Below are positions 9,101 to 14,543 of a stretch of DNA of 22,075 nucleotides, one piece after another. This DNA is from a virus. Under the pieces are notes generated by a model. That model was given only the letters and a program-made list of their open reading frames with translations, was not told where the DNA came from and did not search any database. The stretch spans positions 1 to 22,075 of IMG/VR virus record IMGVR_UViG_3300045996_000738; one strand, written 5' to 3'. Both the position numbers and the translations under genes were made by a program. How positions within the stretch are numbered: position 1 is the stretch's first letter; each line of letters begins with the position of its first letter.

Positions 9101-9680
9101 CGCCGGCATAGATCGCGTTCGAGAACTCGTGGACCCCGAAGGTACTCTTCTGCGCGCCGCCCGTGAGCAGGTCCATCATGTGAGGCAGGTCTCGCGACGA
9201 TGTCCCGAAGATGCCCATGGACTTCGACGCAACATTGGCCGCGCCCGCGAGGTCGGTGCCCGTCGCCCCGGCCAGCGCCGTTGCCGCCTGAACGCCGCCA
9301 TTCATGGCCTGCTCGAGGGTGAGCCCGCCGGCTGCTAGGCTCTCGATTGCGCCCACCGCCTCAGAGGCCGAGAAGGTTGTTGTTGAGCCGATCAGCTTGG
9401 CGGTCTCGGCAACGCCTTTCATCGTCTCCTCGGTGGCCCTGTTTGCCACCTGGATGCGATTCATGGACGTTTCAAAGTCTGCGCCCGTCTTGAGGACAGA
9501 CGCGCCGAATAGCGCAAGCGGTGCGGCAGCGATCGTGATCGACTGGCCGACTGACTGCATCTTGGAGCCGACGTCACCAAGCTTGGTGAAGGCCGCTTCA
9601 ATGCTACCGACACCGCTGGTGACCTGATCCAAACCGTCGAGGGTGACGGTAATCCGAACGTCGCCGGTGCTCGGCATCAT
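3132..9680 (-). CDS. Phage tail tape measure protein (TP901 type), 2182 residues
   Basis: The tape measure sets tail length and is ejected with the DNA. The N-terminal 200 residues match the TP901 core (helices with MNRIQVANRATEETMKG, TTTFSASEAVGAIESLAAGG, NVASKSMGIFGTS). Two hydrophobic stretches follow at about 380-430 (GIAVAAGPVLIILG, IGATIAVIVAF), as usual for tape measures that act in host membranes. Residues 607-1310 are sixteen exact-length 44-residue repeats rich in Trp. Next come coiled-coil segments at about 1430-1700 and a Gly/Ser/Ala-rich hydrophobic region. The C-terminus has the usual FHSGGVVGGE and MGEWIINR motifs. The Shine-Dalgarno GAGAGGGG abuts two consecutive ATGs; the second, at 9677, has better spacing. 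At about 0.15 nm per residue, 2182 residues predict a tail near 0.3 micrometres, unless the protein is processed. Confidence 0.95.
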   Translation of the reverse strand: MMPSTGDVRITVTLDGLDQVTSGVGSIEAAFTKLGDVGSKMQSVGQSITIAAAPLALFGASVLKTGADFETSMNRIQVANRATEETMKGVAETAKLIGSTTTFSASEAVGAIESLAAGGLTLEQAMNGGVQAATALAGATGTDLAGAANVASKSMGIFGTSSRDLPHMMDLLTGGAQKSTFGVHEFSNAIYAGGTSAAQAGLTFEEFIATIATISPNFASGEKAGTSLGTMFTRLASPTSAAKAEMERLGINVFDASGKMLPMNAIAGQLSGAFGNLSEKQKTASAAIIFGADAQDAALAIASKGPAIYAETVRGINDVKASTVANTLAQKGMSGAWDQLTGAVENLSLAIYGSGIGKFFEDMVRKGAAFIDWVSKADPMILKMGFTIAGIAVAAGPVLIILGTLATAVAALATPIGATIAVIVAFTAAAAALAVAYGPQLAAVFTNLKTIFGALAKDWDGTFSGMVAIAKNFVSLLLSSLPPGLQNIVNSFVAWGQNLLNTVSGIWAKITPIGGISIQAWGPAITGALASIFSTFGTWGQQLWSAITAIWAKITPVGGASIQSWLPAIGSALSSLFSTFTTWGGSVLSTITQKAKEWTTAVVAGVSGWASSIGSGLAAVISAVTTWAGQIATTVTTKAGEWSSALVARVSGWASSIASGLAAVVSAIGTWAGQVASTIATKAGEWTAALVSKVQGWASSIGSSLAAVISAVTTWAGQVASTIATKAGEWTSALVAKVTGWASSIASGLAAVISSITTWAGTIATTVATKAGEWTTALVGKVQSWAASIGSGLAAVVSAVTTWAGTVATTVATKAGEWTTALVSKVTGWASSIAGGLAAVVTAVGTWASQVATTITTKATEWTTALVARVQGWAQAIGGGLAAVIGAIAGWGQQGTTSVTASTTGWTTALVTRVQGWAQSIAGGLAAVLSSIGTWAGTIATTITTRATEWTTALVSRVQGWPSAIAGGLTAVAQALSNWGAQLVAAVTAAWTTVTTAITTRVQTWPQAIQSGLAAVAQALSSWGSQLVTAVTTAWTSVTTAITTRVQGWPAAIQGGLTAVAQALQSWGSQLVQAVTTAWTSVTTAITTRVQGWPQAIQAGLAAVAQALSAWGQQLVQAVTTAWTAVTTAITTKVQSWGQAIAGGLSAVVQAVTSWGQQLVTAATAAWTSVTTAITTRVQGWAQAIQSGLSAVVQAIASWGQQLVTSAAQAWESVTTAITTRVQGWAQAIASGLSSVVQAISTWGQTLVTTVTTSWTEITTAITTKVQSWAQAIGTGLATVVTTVQQWGNTLITNFSQTFTNITNGIQTALTTWRTGFGSGLSGILDLVRSWGPTLVSIALAPFTSVINGITSAWQSIKNISTNGVAGVTQEFVNLKSQVLRELDLLVTPALATWNHLTTTVPTTVATMAGKVGQSFQTMNTQTVQQVTGMSTGALRAAEQMSGGMTLAVAGAADRVTGEMGRMSTGATTAANTMGAGVAKAATDMATKVDAEIKKMVLAVNTNLEGMAAQIGLKVSLGVDPAIKKFAEMSAAATAATTKIVEEIKNKDWGTTQKIAALEQLKTALLQMGEQGGAAARTVTAEIVKLTATQQLVTGLGQVMNNTTLTIQQQKTQVEALIASYNGMTQVKAPIDQAKAALDQLTAAAKASGEAMNTQINAVMKNTSLTAREQAVAIQEIITRYQQMGAVGSQEMAKAQQAMAQLNAEVAKSRSAFAGLQAGMTAFVNDASNRFKTFEAIGKQVFTDLEKGISDFVMTGKFELDNLGAYFKQIFANVIAKEITSFIAGAGRSLFTYLTGIGSTSSSVFNVLGSTSTAAFSKMGQAGNAAGATATSALTTVGSTGTGVFSSLTTAVSGWQTVAAAAFPYVAAAAGAAFLLMGTNWRSMLSGLQSAFTTFMGWLRTALQQIVSAIQAMLSGVLSAARSMVSATISLFSGMASSIRTIFSGVVSAASTMVSTVRTTFSGIVSAASSAASSARSILGGIGGGIKSIGSGIGDAIGGLFHSGGVVGGEVAVHHTGQPAGSGKKTRAYSDMRPGDVPIIAQMGEWIINRRASGQYGPLLQAINSMDTSAIQDAAYQLAGVGPQVANAAREGVSGGLDLERRAVGVSEQRRSAAAQFERRMDDVRVGAGGRLRGTAARGSGGTIIMQQPVYVGGQTTQRQFARDLTRQLETEARRLKGRAIA
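5751..7862 (-). repeat. Sixteen tandem 132-bp (44-residue) repeats inside the tape measure gene
   Basis: Starting at the codon for SGW (minus strand, 7862), sixteen units of exactly 132 bases follow without an indel and end at 5751; a degenerate 17th continues below. Units 1-8 are type A, with Trp at positions 3, 21 and usually 36 and the pattern GWAxxIxxGLAAV...WAG...KAxEWTTALVxxV. Units 9-15 are type B, with Trp at 3, 21 and 33 and the pattern GWxxAIxxGLxAV...WGxQLV...AWTxVTTAITTRV. Unit 16 is degenerate in its second half. In type A the steps from Trp36 to the next Trp3 and from Trp3 to Trp36 are 11 and 33 residues, so a unit equals four 11-residue helical turns, a spacing known for Trp/Phe in tape measures. 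Confidence 0.95.
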
Positions 9681-9692
9681 CCCCTCTCCGGT

Positions 9693-9863
9693 CTAGCTCC
9701 GCCCGCGGGCGGCCCTGGCGTTGGCGGCGTTCTCCTTACGAATGACCCGATCTAGCTTGGCGCTCAGATAGGCCAGCTCCGGCCAGGTCAGGGCGCCAAG
9801 ATCTGGGTCACCCCAGCCCCACCGTTCGGCAAAGCCGAAGAGGAGGTCGAGGTAGGGTCGGCC
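9693..9863 (-). CDS. Frameshifted C-terminal extension of the tail assembly chaperone (-1 frame)
   Basis: The -1 frame relative to the chaperone is open from just after a TAA (9864-9866) to TAG at 9693-9695, overlapping the end of the zero-frame gene and filling the space before the tape measure. It reads PYLDLLFGFAERWGWG, then DPDLGALTWPELAYLSAKLD and ends in RAARGRS. The amphipathic, Trp/Glu/Leu-rich make-up is typical of the T part of G/GT tail chaperones and has no start codon of its own. I see no perfect XXXYYYZ heptamer. The best candidate is C-CCT at 9857-9854, where a Pro tRNA could re-pair to CCC, giving a fusion of about 175 residues. In lambda-like systems the long form binds the tape measure and tube subunits. 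Confidence 0.75.
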   Translation of the reverse strand, partial: GRPYLDLLFGFAERWGWGDPDLGALTWPELAYLSAKLDRVIRKENAANARAARGRS

Positions 9864-10219
9864 TTAATCTTCGCGCCCTCCGCAGCTACCGCCGCCACCC
9901 CGGCCGCCTGGAGGTCAGCGAAGGTAAGGTCGTCCAGCTCCTCGTCCGTCACCGGCGTGCCGGTCGCCTTCTCGAGCACCACCCTGGCTAGGATGAAGAT
10001 GTCGTCAAGCGACACGCCGCCGCCTGCGCGCGCCGCCTTGGCACCCATCGCCATGATGTCGAAGTTGTGCTTCTGCTTCAGGCGCCGCCAGTCGCCGGCC
10101 TTGAGCGGAAGGGCGTGCCTGTAGTCGAGCACGGCACCGCGGAACTGCACGGTGTAGGTCGGGGTCTGTTGCTCAGTGGCGGGCGTTGCAGGCTGAGCCG
10201 AGTTAGCCTGTTCTGTCAT
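9788..10219 (-). CDS. Tail assembly chaperone, short (G-type) product
   Basis: This encodes 143 residues. A Gln/Thr/Pro/Ala-rich N-terminus of about 20 residues is followed by a compact domain (YTVQFRGAVLDYRHALPLKA, DWRRLKQKHNFDI) and helices (LDDIFILARVVLEKATG, DEELDDLTFADLQAAG). The last 20 residues are low complexity (TSTSSSALPNGGAG), as expected for a tail that is replaced when the ribosome shifts to -1. Its place between the tail tube and tape measure genes, and the overlapping -1 frame, identify it as the zero-frame member of a tail assembly chaperone pair rather than sequence similarity alone. It should act in the cytoplasm during tail assembly and be absent from the virion. Confidence 0.8.
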   Translation of the reverse strand: MTEQANSAQPATPATEQQTPTYTVQFRGAVLDYRHALPLKAGDWRRLKQKHNFDIMAMGAKAARAGGGVSLDDIFILARVVLEKATGTPVTDEELDDLTFADLQAAGVAAVAAEGAKIKADPTSTSSSALPNGGAGVTQILAP

Positions 10220-10222
10220 GAT

Positions 10223-11179
10223 CTAGCCGAAGCTCCCTACAGTGGTGATGAGCTTGATCTCGAAACTGGTCGCCGAACCGGGGTGGACATACGCCTTGTA
10301 CTCGGCATCGACCACCTGCCGCTCGCGGCCACCCATGCCGAGCGGGTGCGAGGTCAGCTTGATCCGCGGCTGGATGATGTGGAGCTGATGCGATCCCTGC
10401 TGGAAGGCGATTGTCTGGAAAAACTCCGTCTCCGCCATGTAGCGCTGGTACATGGTGATGTCCTCGAAGCCATACGAGAACTCGCCCTCGCTGACCGGGT
10501 AGTCGCTACGCCTGATCTTGTAGGCGGTGCGGCGGCCGGAGAGGGTGGCAATGGCCTCGAGCTGACTGTCGATATTGTAGGACCATGCCTCCATGTCGGC
10601 ATAGGCCGCGTCGTTAACCGAGAGCGACGCCTGCTCGAACGCGAACGGGTCGATCCCCGAGTAGGACGCGACGCCCGACGCTTTGTTAAGCGCGCTGAGC
10701 GCCAGCCATTGGCTGGTCATGATCAGGTCGCCGTTGGGCTCGACCGAGAACTCGACGCCGCCGCACTGCCCGCCCGAATACTGCTGAGCGCTCGTGACGT
10801 CGCGGAAGATTTCCAGCGTGACCGGTCGGCAGGCGAAGCGAGGGTCCCAGAAGCTGTTGCGCGGCGTCTTCCACGAGTGCAGCCACATGCCGCCCGCGAA
10901 GCTCGAGACGGTGGCCGAACCGAGCGCCGCCGTCAGGATGAACCCGCCGCTGATCGGCTCAAACGGGGCCTCAATCTCGCCCTCGATCCCCAGCACGCCA
11001 GTCTTGTCGTCCGGCTCGGAGAGCTGATTGATGATGTTGTAGCGCTCGTAACGCTCGAACTCTGGCGAGATTTCCTCGCTCAGGGCCGCGCAGTAGACTT
11101 GCGGAGTCGAGTTCGGCACGTTGCCGCTCGACTCCCACGCCATGCCGATATAGCCCAGAACCCCAAGACCACCGGCCAT
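10223..11179 (-). CDS. Probable major tail tube protein
   Basis: This encodes 318 residues starting MAGGLGVLGYIGMAWESSG. The sequence is beta-rich throughout with paired segments (GIEGEIEAPFEPISGGFILT, GGVEFSVEPNGDLIMTSQWL, then FEQASLSVNDAAYADMEAWS and FEIKLITTVGSFG), resembling the two-copy or enlarged tube folds of siphophages. The GYIGMAWESSGN start, the internal EAP/GGFIL segment and a statement-like C-terminal beta pair fit tail tube proteins of Mu-headed siphophages. Genome position is also diagnostic: after the tail terminator candidate and directly before the chaperone pair, with 3 bases to the next start. No sheath gene lies nearby, so a non-contractile tail is inferred. The exact tube family is not certain. 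Confidence 0.75.
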   Translation of the reverse strand: MAGGLGVLGYIGMAWESSGNVPNSTPQVYCAALSEEISPEFERYERYNIINQLSEPDDKTGVLGIEGEIEAPFEPISGGFILTAALGSATVSSFAGGMWLHSWKTPRNSFWDPRFACRPVTLEIFRDVTSAQQYSGGQCGGVEFSVEPNGDLIMTSQWLALSALNKASGVASYSGIDPFAFEQASLSVNDAAYADMEAWSYNIDSQLEAIATLSGRRTAYKIRRSDYPVSEGEFSYGFEDITMYQRYMAETEFFQTIAFQQGSHQLHIIQPRIKLTSHPLGMGGRERQVVDAEYKAYVHPGSATSFEIKLITTVGSFG

Positions 11180-11191
11180 AGCCGTCGCTCC

Positions 11192-11653
11192 TTAGATTGA
11201 CGCCGCCACATCCAAGATGACTCGGGTCTCGGACATAGCCGCAAACGCCGTGCCTCTGTTCATTGGGGTCGACAGCCTACTGAAAAACCCGCCCTCCAAG
11301 ACGAGCCGTCCGCTCGGATATACCCCACCCAGCGTCCGGTTCGCCATAAGAGCTTCGTCTACCAGGGAAGCCACGTCCCAGGCCGCACGGCAAGCCCCGA
11401 AGGAGCTGTCCACGTCGAGACCGCACGAGATGACCGAGAAGACGAGACGGTAGTTCGTCTTTCGCCCGGCGCTGATGTGCTGCTCTCCGGCCGGGGCTCG
11501 CCGTTCGAGGAAGTAGATCAGGATCGCCGGCATCGACTCCGGGTCGGGGGGCTCGTGGGGCTCCTTGAAGATCGTGACCGCGGACAGCGGCTCATAACCG
11601 CTGATCGCATCCTCGATCCCGTTGACCAGGGCGCCGTAGTCGACCGATGGCAC
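11192..11653 (-). CDS. Probable tail terminator / minor tail protein
   Basis: This encodes 153 residues. The N-terminal helix (YGALVNGIEDAISGYEPLSA) precedes TIFKEPHEPPDPESMPAILI, then a beta-strand plus helix layout (YRLVFSVISCGLD, ACRAAWDVASLVDEALMANR) ending in strands (RLVLEGGFFSRLSTPMNRGT, ETRVILDVAASI). An alpha/beta protein of about 150 residues with a closing strand, located between the gpG-like gene and the tail tube gene, matches tail terminator (lambda gpU-like) or neck proteins. I cannot identify the family by sequence. It begins 6 bases after the preceding stop and ends 12 bases before the tube start, so it is part of the continuous operon. Confidence 0.6.
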   Translation of the reverse strand: MPSVDYGALVNGIEDAISGYEPLSAVTIFKEPHEPPDPESMPAILIYFLERRAPAGEQHISAGRKTNYRLVFSVISCGLDVDSSFGACRAAWDVASLVDEALMANRTLGGVYPSGRLVLEGGFFSRLSTPMNRGTAFAAMSETRVILDVAASI

Positions 11654-11659
11654 GCCAGG

Positions 11660-11923
11660 CTACTTGTCGCCGGGCTTCTGCTCGGAAGCCTTCTGCTCGG
11701 CAGGCGACTTGTCCTCGAGACCGACCAGCTCGCGGATCGCTGCCGCGTCCTTGCCCTTGTACCGGCCCGCATACTCGTTCAGCGCCTTCCGCTGGCGGTC
11801 GACCTCCTGCCGAGCCAGGGAGACCTCGTTCTCCTTGGCAGCCACGGCGGCCTCGGCCTGCTCGACCCGTGTCTTCAGGGTCCTAACCTCGTTGGCGATG
11901 ACGGGAAGCTCGGCAATGTCCAT
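11660..11923 (-). CDS. Small coiled-coil protein in the head-tail module
   Basis: This encodes 87 residues. Residues 5-55 form one long helix with heptad-like spacing (VRTLKTRVEQAEAAVAAKE, VSLARQEVDRQRKALNEYA). A charged, disordered Lys/Glu/Gln tail follows (KSPAEQKASEQKPGDK). It begins 3 bases after the stop of the gpG-like gene and ends 6 bases before the next start. Its strong helix and lack of a signal suggest a cytoplasmic oligomer or assembly factor. I recognise no family. Coding is supported by operon spacing and by well-behaved composition in a region where the opposite strand gives only Arg/Pro/Ser-rich translations. Confidence 0.65.
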   Translation of the reverse strand: MDIAELPVIANEVRTLKTRVEQAEAAVAAKENEVSLARQEVDRQRKALNEYAGRYKGKDAAAIRELVGLEDKSPAEQKASEQKPGDK

Positions 11924-11926
11924 AGT

Positions 11927-12397
11927 CTAAGCCCTTCCTGCTTGGGATACTTTTTGCAGCATGGCGTCGATCACCTCGAGCGCCGCCTGATGCGCAGTCT
12001 CTTCGCTTGGCAGAAGCGGCCTTGCCGGCAGGTGGCCGTCCTCTGATCCGAAGTGGTGGTACACCGCGTACTTCGCCCCGGTGAACACGGCGACCGAGGT
12101 TTCGCCCTGTACCTCAGCCACCGGCGACTGCTGGAGCAACGTCTGGTACGGCGAGGAGAAGTGGTGACTGCTGGGCCGTAGCGGGCGGCGCTGGAGAGTG
12201 ATCGGGGCCATTTCCTTCCAGCGCCCCTCACCGCCATCCGACCCCGCGCTCTGAAGCACGAGGCCCATCGCGGTCTTCTCTCGCTCGCCGATCGTCGTCA
12301 GAATCTCACGCGCGGAGAACACGGCCAGCACGGCCTTGATCTTCGCGCGGAGCTTCGTGATGTCGACGTGGACGCCGCCGCCCGTTGGCTCAGCCAT
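11927..12397 (-). CDS. Phage virion morphogenesis protein (Mu gpG / tail completion family)
   Basis: This encodes 156 residues. The N-terminal helix (ITKLRAKIKAVLAVFSAREI) leads to a segment with GRWKEMAPITLQRR. The C-terminal half has the family signature TGAKYAVYHHFGSEDGH followed by LPARPLLPSEE. The K/YAxYHxFG plus LPARPFL pattern is the hallmark of the phage virion morphogenesis family, which acts in tail completion or head-tail joining. In Mu the homologue lies beside gpF; here it lies after the gp36-like connector, so the gene order is rearranged. It starts 3 bases after the stop of the acidic protein upstream. Confidence 0.85.
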   Translation of the reverse strand: MAEPTGGGVHVDITKLRAKIKAVLAVFSAREILTTIGEREKTAMGLVLQSAGSDGGEGRWKEMAPITLQRRPLRPSSHHFSSPYQTLLQQSPVAEVQGETSVAVFTGAKYAVYHHFGSEDGHLPARPLLPSEETAHQAALEVIDAMLQKVSQAGRA

Positions 12398-12400
12398 GGC

Positions 12401-12910
12401 TTACTCGCCGCGGACGGCCTCCTCCAGAGCGTCGAACGCCTCGGAGAGCTGCTGCTGAGCATCGTTGATCGCGCTCGGATCACCGCCTTGGTTGGCCTTG
12501 AACTCCACCGCCCTAGTCGACGCGGTGAGCGCGGCCTGCCGCGCGGTGGACAGCTCGCCAAGCACGTTCGTGGTCGCGGCATCGTCGCCGGTGCCGCCCT
12601 GGAGCCCGCCCGTCAGGACGGTGCTGAGCTGCTCGCTCGACGCCTGCACGCCCAGATCGCCGCGGTCCTTGGTCGGGTCCGACTCGCCGGCCTCTTCCTC
12701 GGGCTTGACCTCGGTGTTCCCTTCCTCGTCAGCGACCAGGACGCCGCTCTTCGGGGGCTCGATGGTGCGCGTCTCCTCGGCCTCCAGCGTGTGCGCGACT
12801 GTCACCTCGTCTTCAGGCTGCTTGTCCTGCTCGGACTGAGCTGCGCCCTGCTCGACCTGCTGGGCCTCTTCCTCGACCTGCCCGCTGTCGGGGCTCTTCT
12901 TCCTGCTCAC
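12401..12910 (-). CDS. Acidic, largely disordered protein in the connector module
   Basis: This encodes 169 residues. Residues 1-95 are Glu/Gln/Asp-rich and low complexity (VEEEAQQVEQGAAQSEQDKQ, EVKPEEEAGESDPTKD) with no hydrophobic core. Residues about 100-169 are more ordered and helical (LGELSTARQAALTASTRAVE, INDAQQQLSEAFDALEEAVR). The start overlaps the stop of the gp36-like gene by four bases (ATGA), showing coupling. I recognise no family. A charge mimic, a scaffold-like helper or a flexible virion component are all possible. The Glu-rich codons (GAG, GAA) keep it similar in base composition to its neighbours, so there is no sign of recent transfer. Confidence 0.65.
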   Translation of the reverse strand: MSRKKSPDSGQVEEEAQQVEQGAAQSEQDKQPEDEVTVAHTLEAEETRTIEPPKSGVLVADEEGNTEVKPEEEAGESDPTKDRGDLGVQASSEQLSTVLTGGLQGGTGDDAATTNVLGELSTARQAALTASTRAVEFKANQGGDPSAINDAQQQLSEAFDALEEAVRGE

Positions 12911-13371
12911 GGCGTCGTCCTCCAGTTGTCGAACAGATCAGTGTCCGGGATCGTCTCGAAAGGCTGGCCGCGAAAGAGCGGCGTTCCCGTCGTGTTCGAC
13001 CACGGCAGAGGGTCGGTGCTACTTGCTAGTGCCGTGCCGCTGTCCGTTACAAGATCAATCTTACCGTAGGCGAGATCGTCCAGAAGCGTGAGGGATCGCA
13101 GGAAGGGAGCGGCCGCATCGCTCTCCTTCTCGGTCCTTTGCGCCGCAAGGCGGGTGGTGATCAAGCGATAGGTTGCCAGGTCGGCCGTGATCGTCTGGAT
13201 GACGGCCGGTACGGGGTTGAAGGGGACGCCGTAGCGACCGGAGAGCTTCAGGTCCACGATGCTCTGCTCGGCCGCGATGATCGACTCGATGTCGTCCACG
13301 GTCACGGCTTGCGAGCGCTGGATCAGCGGCCAGCGCTGCTGCACGTCCTCAACCGTGGCATAGGCCGCCAT
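12907..13371 (-). CDS. Head-tail connector, Mu gp36-like (DUF1320 family)
   Basis: This encodes 154 residues from ATG at 13371. An in-frame upstream start at 13446 would add 25 Arg-rich residues overlapping the previous gene by over 70 bases; the 13371 start has AAGGA upstream and lies just past the previous stop, so I prefer it. The N-terminus YATVEDVQQRWP, followed by VDDIESIIAAEQSIVDLKLSG-like helices and RYGVPFNPVPAVIQTITADL, is the DUF1320 signature: an N-terminal helix, a helix ending in ...RYxVP, then a helix starting PxxI. Mu gp36 belongs to this family, whose members act at the head-tail junction. The last 50 residues (PLPWSNTTGTPLF, TDLFDNWRTTP) resemble the extended tail common in the family. 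Confidence 0.85.
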   Translation of the reverse strand: MAAYATVEDVQQRWPLIQRSQAVTVDDIESIIAAEQSIVDLKLSGRYGVPFNPVPAVIQTITADLATYRLITTRLAAQRTEKESDAAAPFLRSLTLLDDLAYGKIDLVTDSGTALASSTDPLPWSNTTGTPLFRGQPFETIPDTDLFDNWRTTP

Positions 13372-13373
13372 CG

Positions 13374-13910
13374 TCAACCGTCCTTCGCGTCCACGAGCTG
13401 GAGCCGCCATTCGGCGCCGCAGTCGAAGCTCAGCCGCGTCGCCCAATCCAAGCCGGCTCTGATCACCTCTTGATCGTCCTTACCACATTCCCGCGACGCG
13501 CTCATAGCGCCGAGGGCAAAGTCCCTGCCGGAACCGGCCGCTGCGAACGGCTCGACCGCCACCGGGGCAAAATCCCGCCCGAACGACCATAGCCCACGAC
13601 CATTGGTCAGGAGGAACTCGGACTCGACGCAGAACGGCCCGCCGTCCAAATCCTTGGTCCGCTCAAAACCCTCGGCCTGAAGGGCTTCCCGGAGCCGGCG
13701 TGCGATCGCCAGAGCGCCCGCAGGTGCAGTTCCATCAAGCACGCCCTGCGCGACCAGAAAGCTCAAATAGTCGCCGCAAGCGCCGATGTGCCACCCCTGG
13801 CGCGATGCCCACTTCAGACCGACCGAGACGCGAAGACCATTATCAGAGAGGCCCGTGTCGCTACCGATGAAGCAGCCGCCCATCGTCAGGTGTGCCGCAA
13901 TGATGCTCAC
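13374..13910 (-). CDS. Proteasome/HslV-like Ntn-hydrolase with N-terminal serine
   Basis: This encodes 178 residues. Counting from Ser2 as mature residue 1, the sequence SIIAAHLTMGGCFIGSD places Asp at position 17, as in HslV and proteasome beta subunits, and Lys at 32 (GLKWASR) near the catalytic Lys33. WHIGACGDYLSF matches the strand after it (HslV VIAGFAGGTADA). ESEFLLTNGRGLWSF parallels the DETASLIITGNGDV segment, and AAGSGRDFALGAM matches the IGSGGPYAQAAA turn and helix. The nucleophile would be Ser rather than Thr, exposed by Met removal, which is efficient after Met-Ser. No ATPase partner is seen in the window. Length fits HslV (about 175). It overlaps the preceding stop by four bases (ATGA). 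Activity and substrate are unknown; the fold assignment is from motif order only. Confidence 0.7.
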   Translation of the reverse strand: MSIIAAHLTMGGCFIGSDTGLSDNGLRVSVGLKWASRQGWHIGACGDYLSFLVAQGVLDGTAPAGALAIARRLREALQAEGFERTKDLDGGPFCVESEFLLTNGRGLWSFGRDFAPVAVEPFAAAGSGRDFALGAMSASRECGKDDQEVIRAGLDWATRLSFDCGAEWRLQLVDAKDG

Positions 13911-14224
13911 CTCCCTATCCCTTCGCGCGCGGCGAGCAGGGCGCGGGCCGCCTCCCTGTAAGGCAGTACCGGATCAGGCGCGGGCCGCCCGAGCAGAGCA
14001 CCGATCGTGCGAGCGAAGAAGCCGCCCCCATCCTCGTACACGTCCTGCCCCTTTCTCAACGCGAGGTGATAGGCGTCGATCTCCTGCCACCCGATCGAGT
14101 CCAGAAGGGCGTCGGAGTAAGTGACCACGATCTCGGCCGCCAGCTCCCGGCTGTACCCCCGCCGCTCCGCTTCCGAGCAAGCGGCATCAAGGGCGATATC
14201 GTGTGCGCTCCTGGCCGTGTCCAT
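13907..14224 (-). CDS. Small helical protein of unknown function
   Basis: This encodes 105 residues, helical and soluble: AHDIALDAACSEAERRGYSR, ELAAEIVVTYSDALLDSIGW, HLALRKGQDVYEDGGGFFAR, then a helix with YREAARALLAAREGIG. No signal peptide, membrane segment or known motif is visible. A Shine-Dalgarno-like GGAGAGG lies about 9 bases before the ATG. It begins 4 bases after the secreted Cys-rich gene and its stop overlaps the start of the Ntn-hydrolase gene (ATGA), so it may be a partner of that protein. The coupling is an observation; partnership is inference. Confidence 0.6.
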   Translation of the reverse strand: MDTARSAHDIALDAACSEAERRGYSRELAAEIVVTYSDALLDSIGWQEIDAYHLALRKGQDVYEDGGGFFARTIGALLGRPAPDPVLPYREAARALLAAREGIGR

Positions 14225-14228
14225 GATG

Positions 14229-14543
14229 CTAGACCTCTCCGGGCATGATCACGCAGAGGATGTTGGGCTGGCCCTCGAGATGCCCCCAGCAGGCATGAAG
14301 CTGTCCGTCAGGAGAGGGCAGATCGATGATCCTGTCCCGAGGGATCGGTCGGCAGGCTCCCTCGATCTGTAGCCCCTCCTTTCTGTCGGGAAGAGAGCAG
14401 GACTCGACCGGGAAGCAATCCTTCCCGTTGCAGCACGAGCCGCCGGTTGGGTTCTTCAGGCCGGAGTACCACTCGTGCGCAGCGGCTCCGCTGGCGATCA
14501 GAGAGAGGCCGACCGCAAGGGGCGCGACTTTCCGGTTTGTCAT
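14229..14543 (-). CDS. Secreted Cys-rich small protein
   Basis: This encodes 104 residues from ATG at 14543, overlapping the glycosyltransferase stop as TGATG; a GTG three codons upstream (14552) is an alternative. Residues 1-22 form a signal peptide (MTNRK, hydrophobic PLAVGLSLIASG, cleavage after AAA). The mature part starts HEWYSGLKNPTGGSCC and has seven Cys (SCC, KDC, ESC, GAC, HAC, ILC), suggesting disulfides in the periplasm. Small HxWY...CC..xDC exported proteins are familiar to me from Rhizobiales genomes and their prophages, where their function is unknown. A cell-envelope role in the infected host or lysogen is possible. Its coupling to a glycosyltransferase gene may mean both act on the envelope. 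Confidence 0.75.
   Translation of the reverse strand: MTNRKVAPLAVGLSLIASGAAAHEWYSGLKNPTGGSCCNGKDCFPVESCSLPDRKEGLQIEGACRPIPRDRIIDLPSPDGQLHACWGHLEGQPNILCVIMPGEV

Noticed and set aside
10067-11200. 377-codon plus-strand open frame opposite the tail tube gene.
   Set aside because: Antisense of a clear beta-rich tail gene; translation is Arg/Leu/Val-rich without motifs, and its length is explained by high GC and few stops.
13372-13446. ATG at 13446 as start of the gp36-like connector.
   Set aside because: It adds 25 Arg-rich residues overlapping the Ntn-hydrolase gene; the family N-terminus (ATVEDVQQRW) begins right after the 13371 start.
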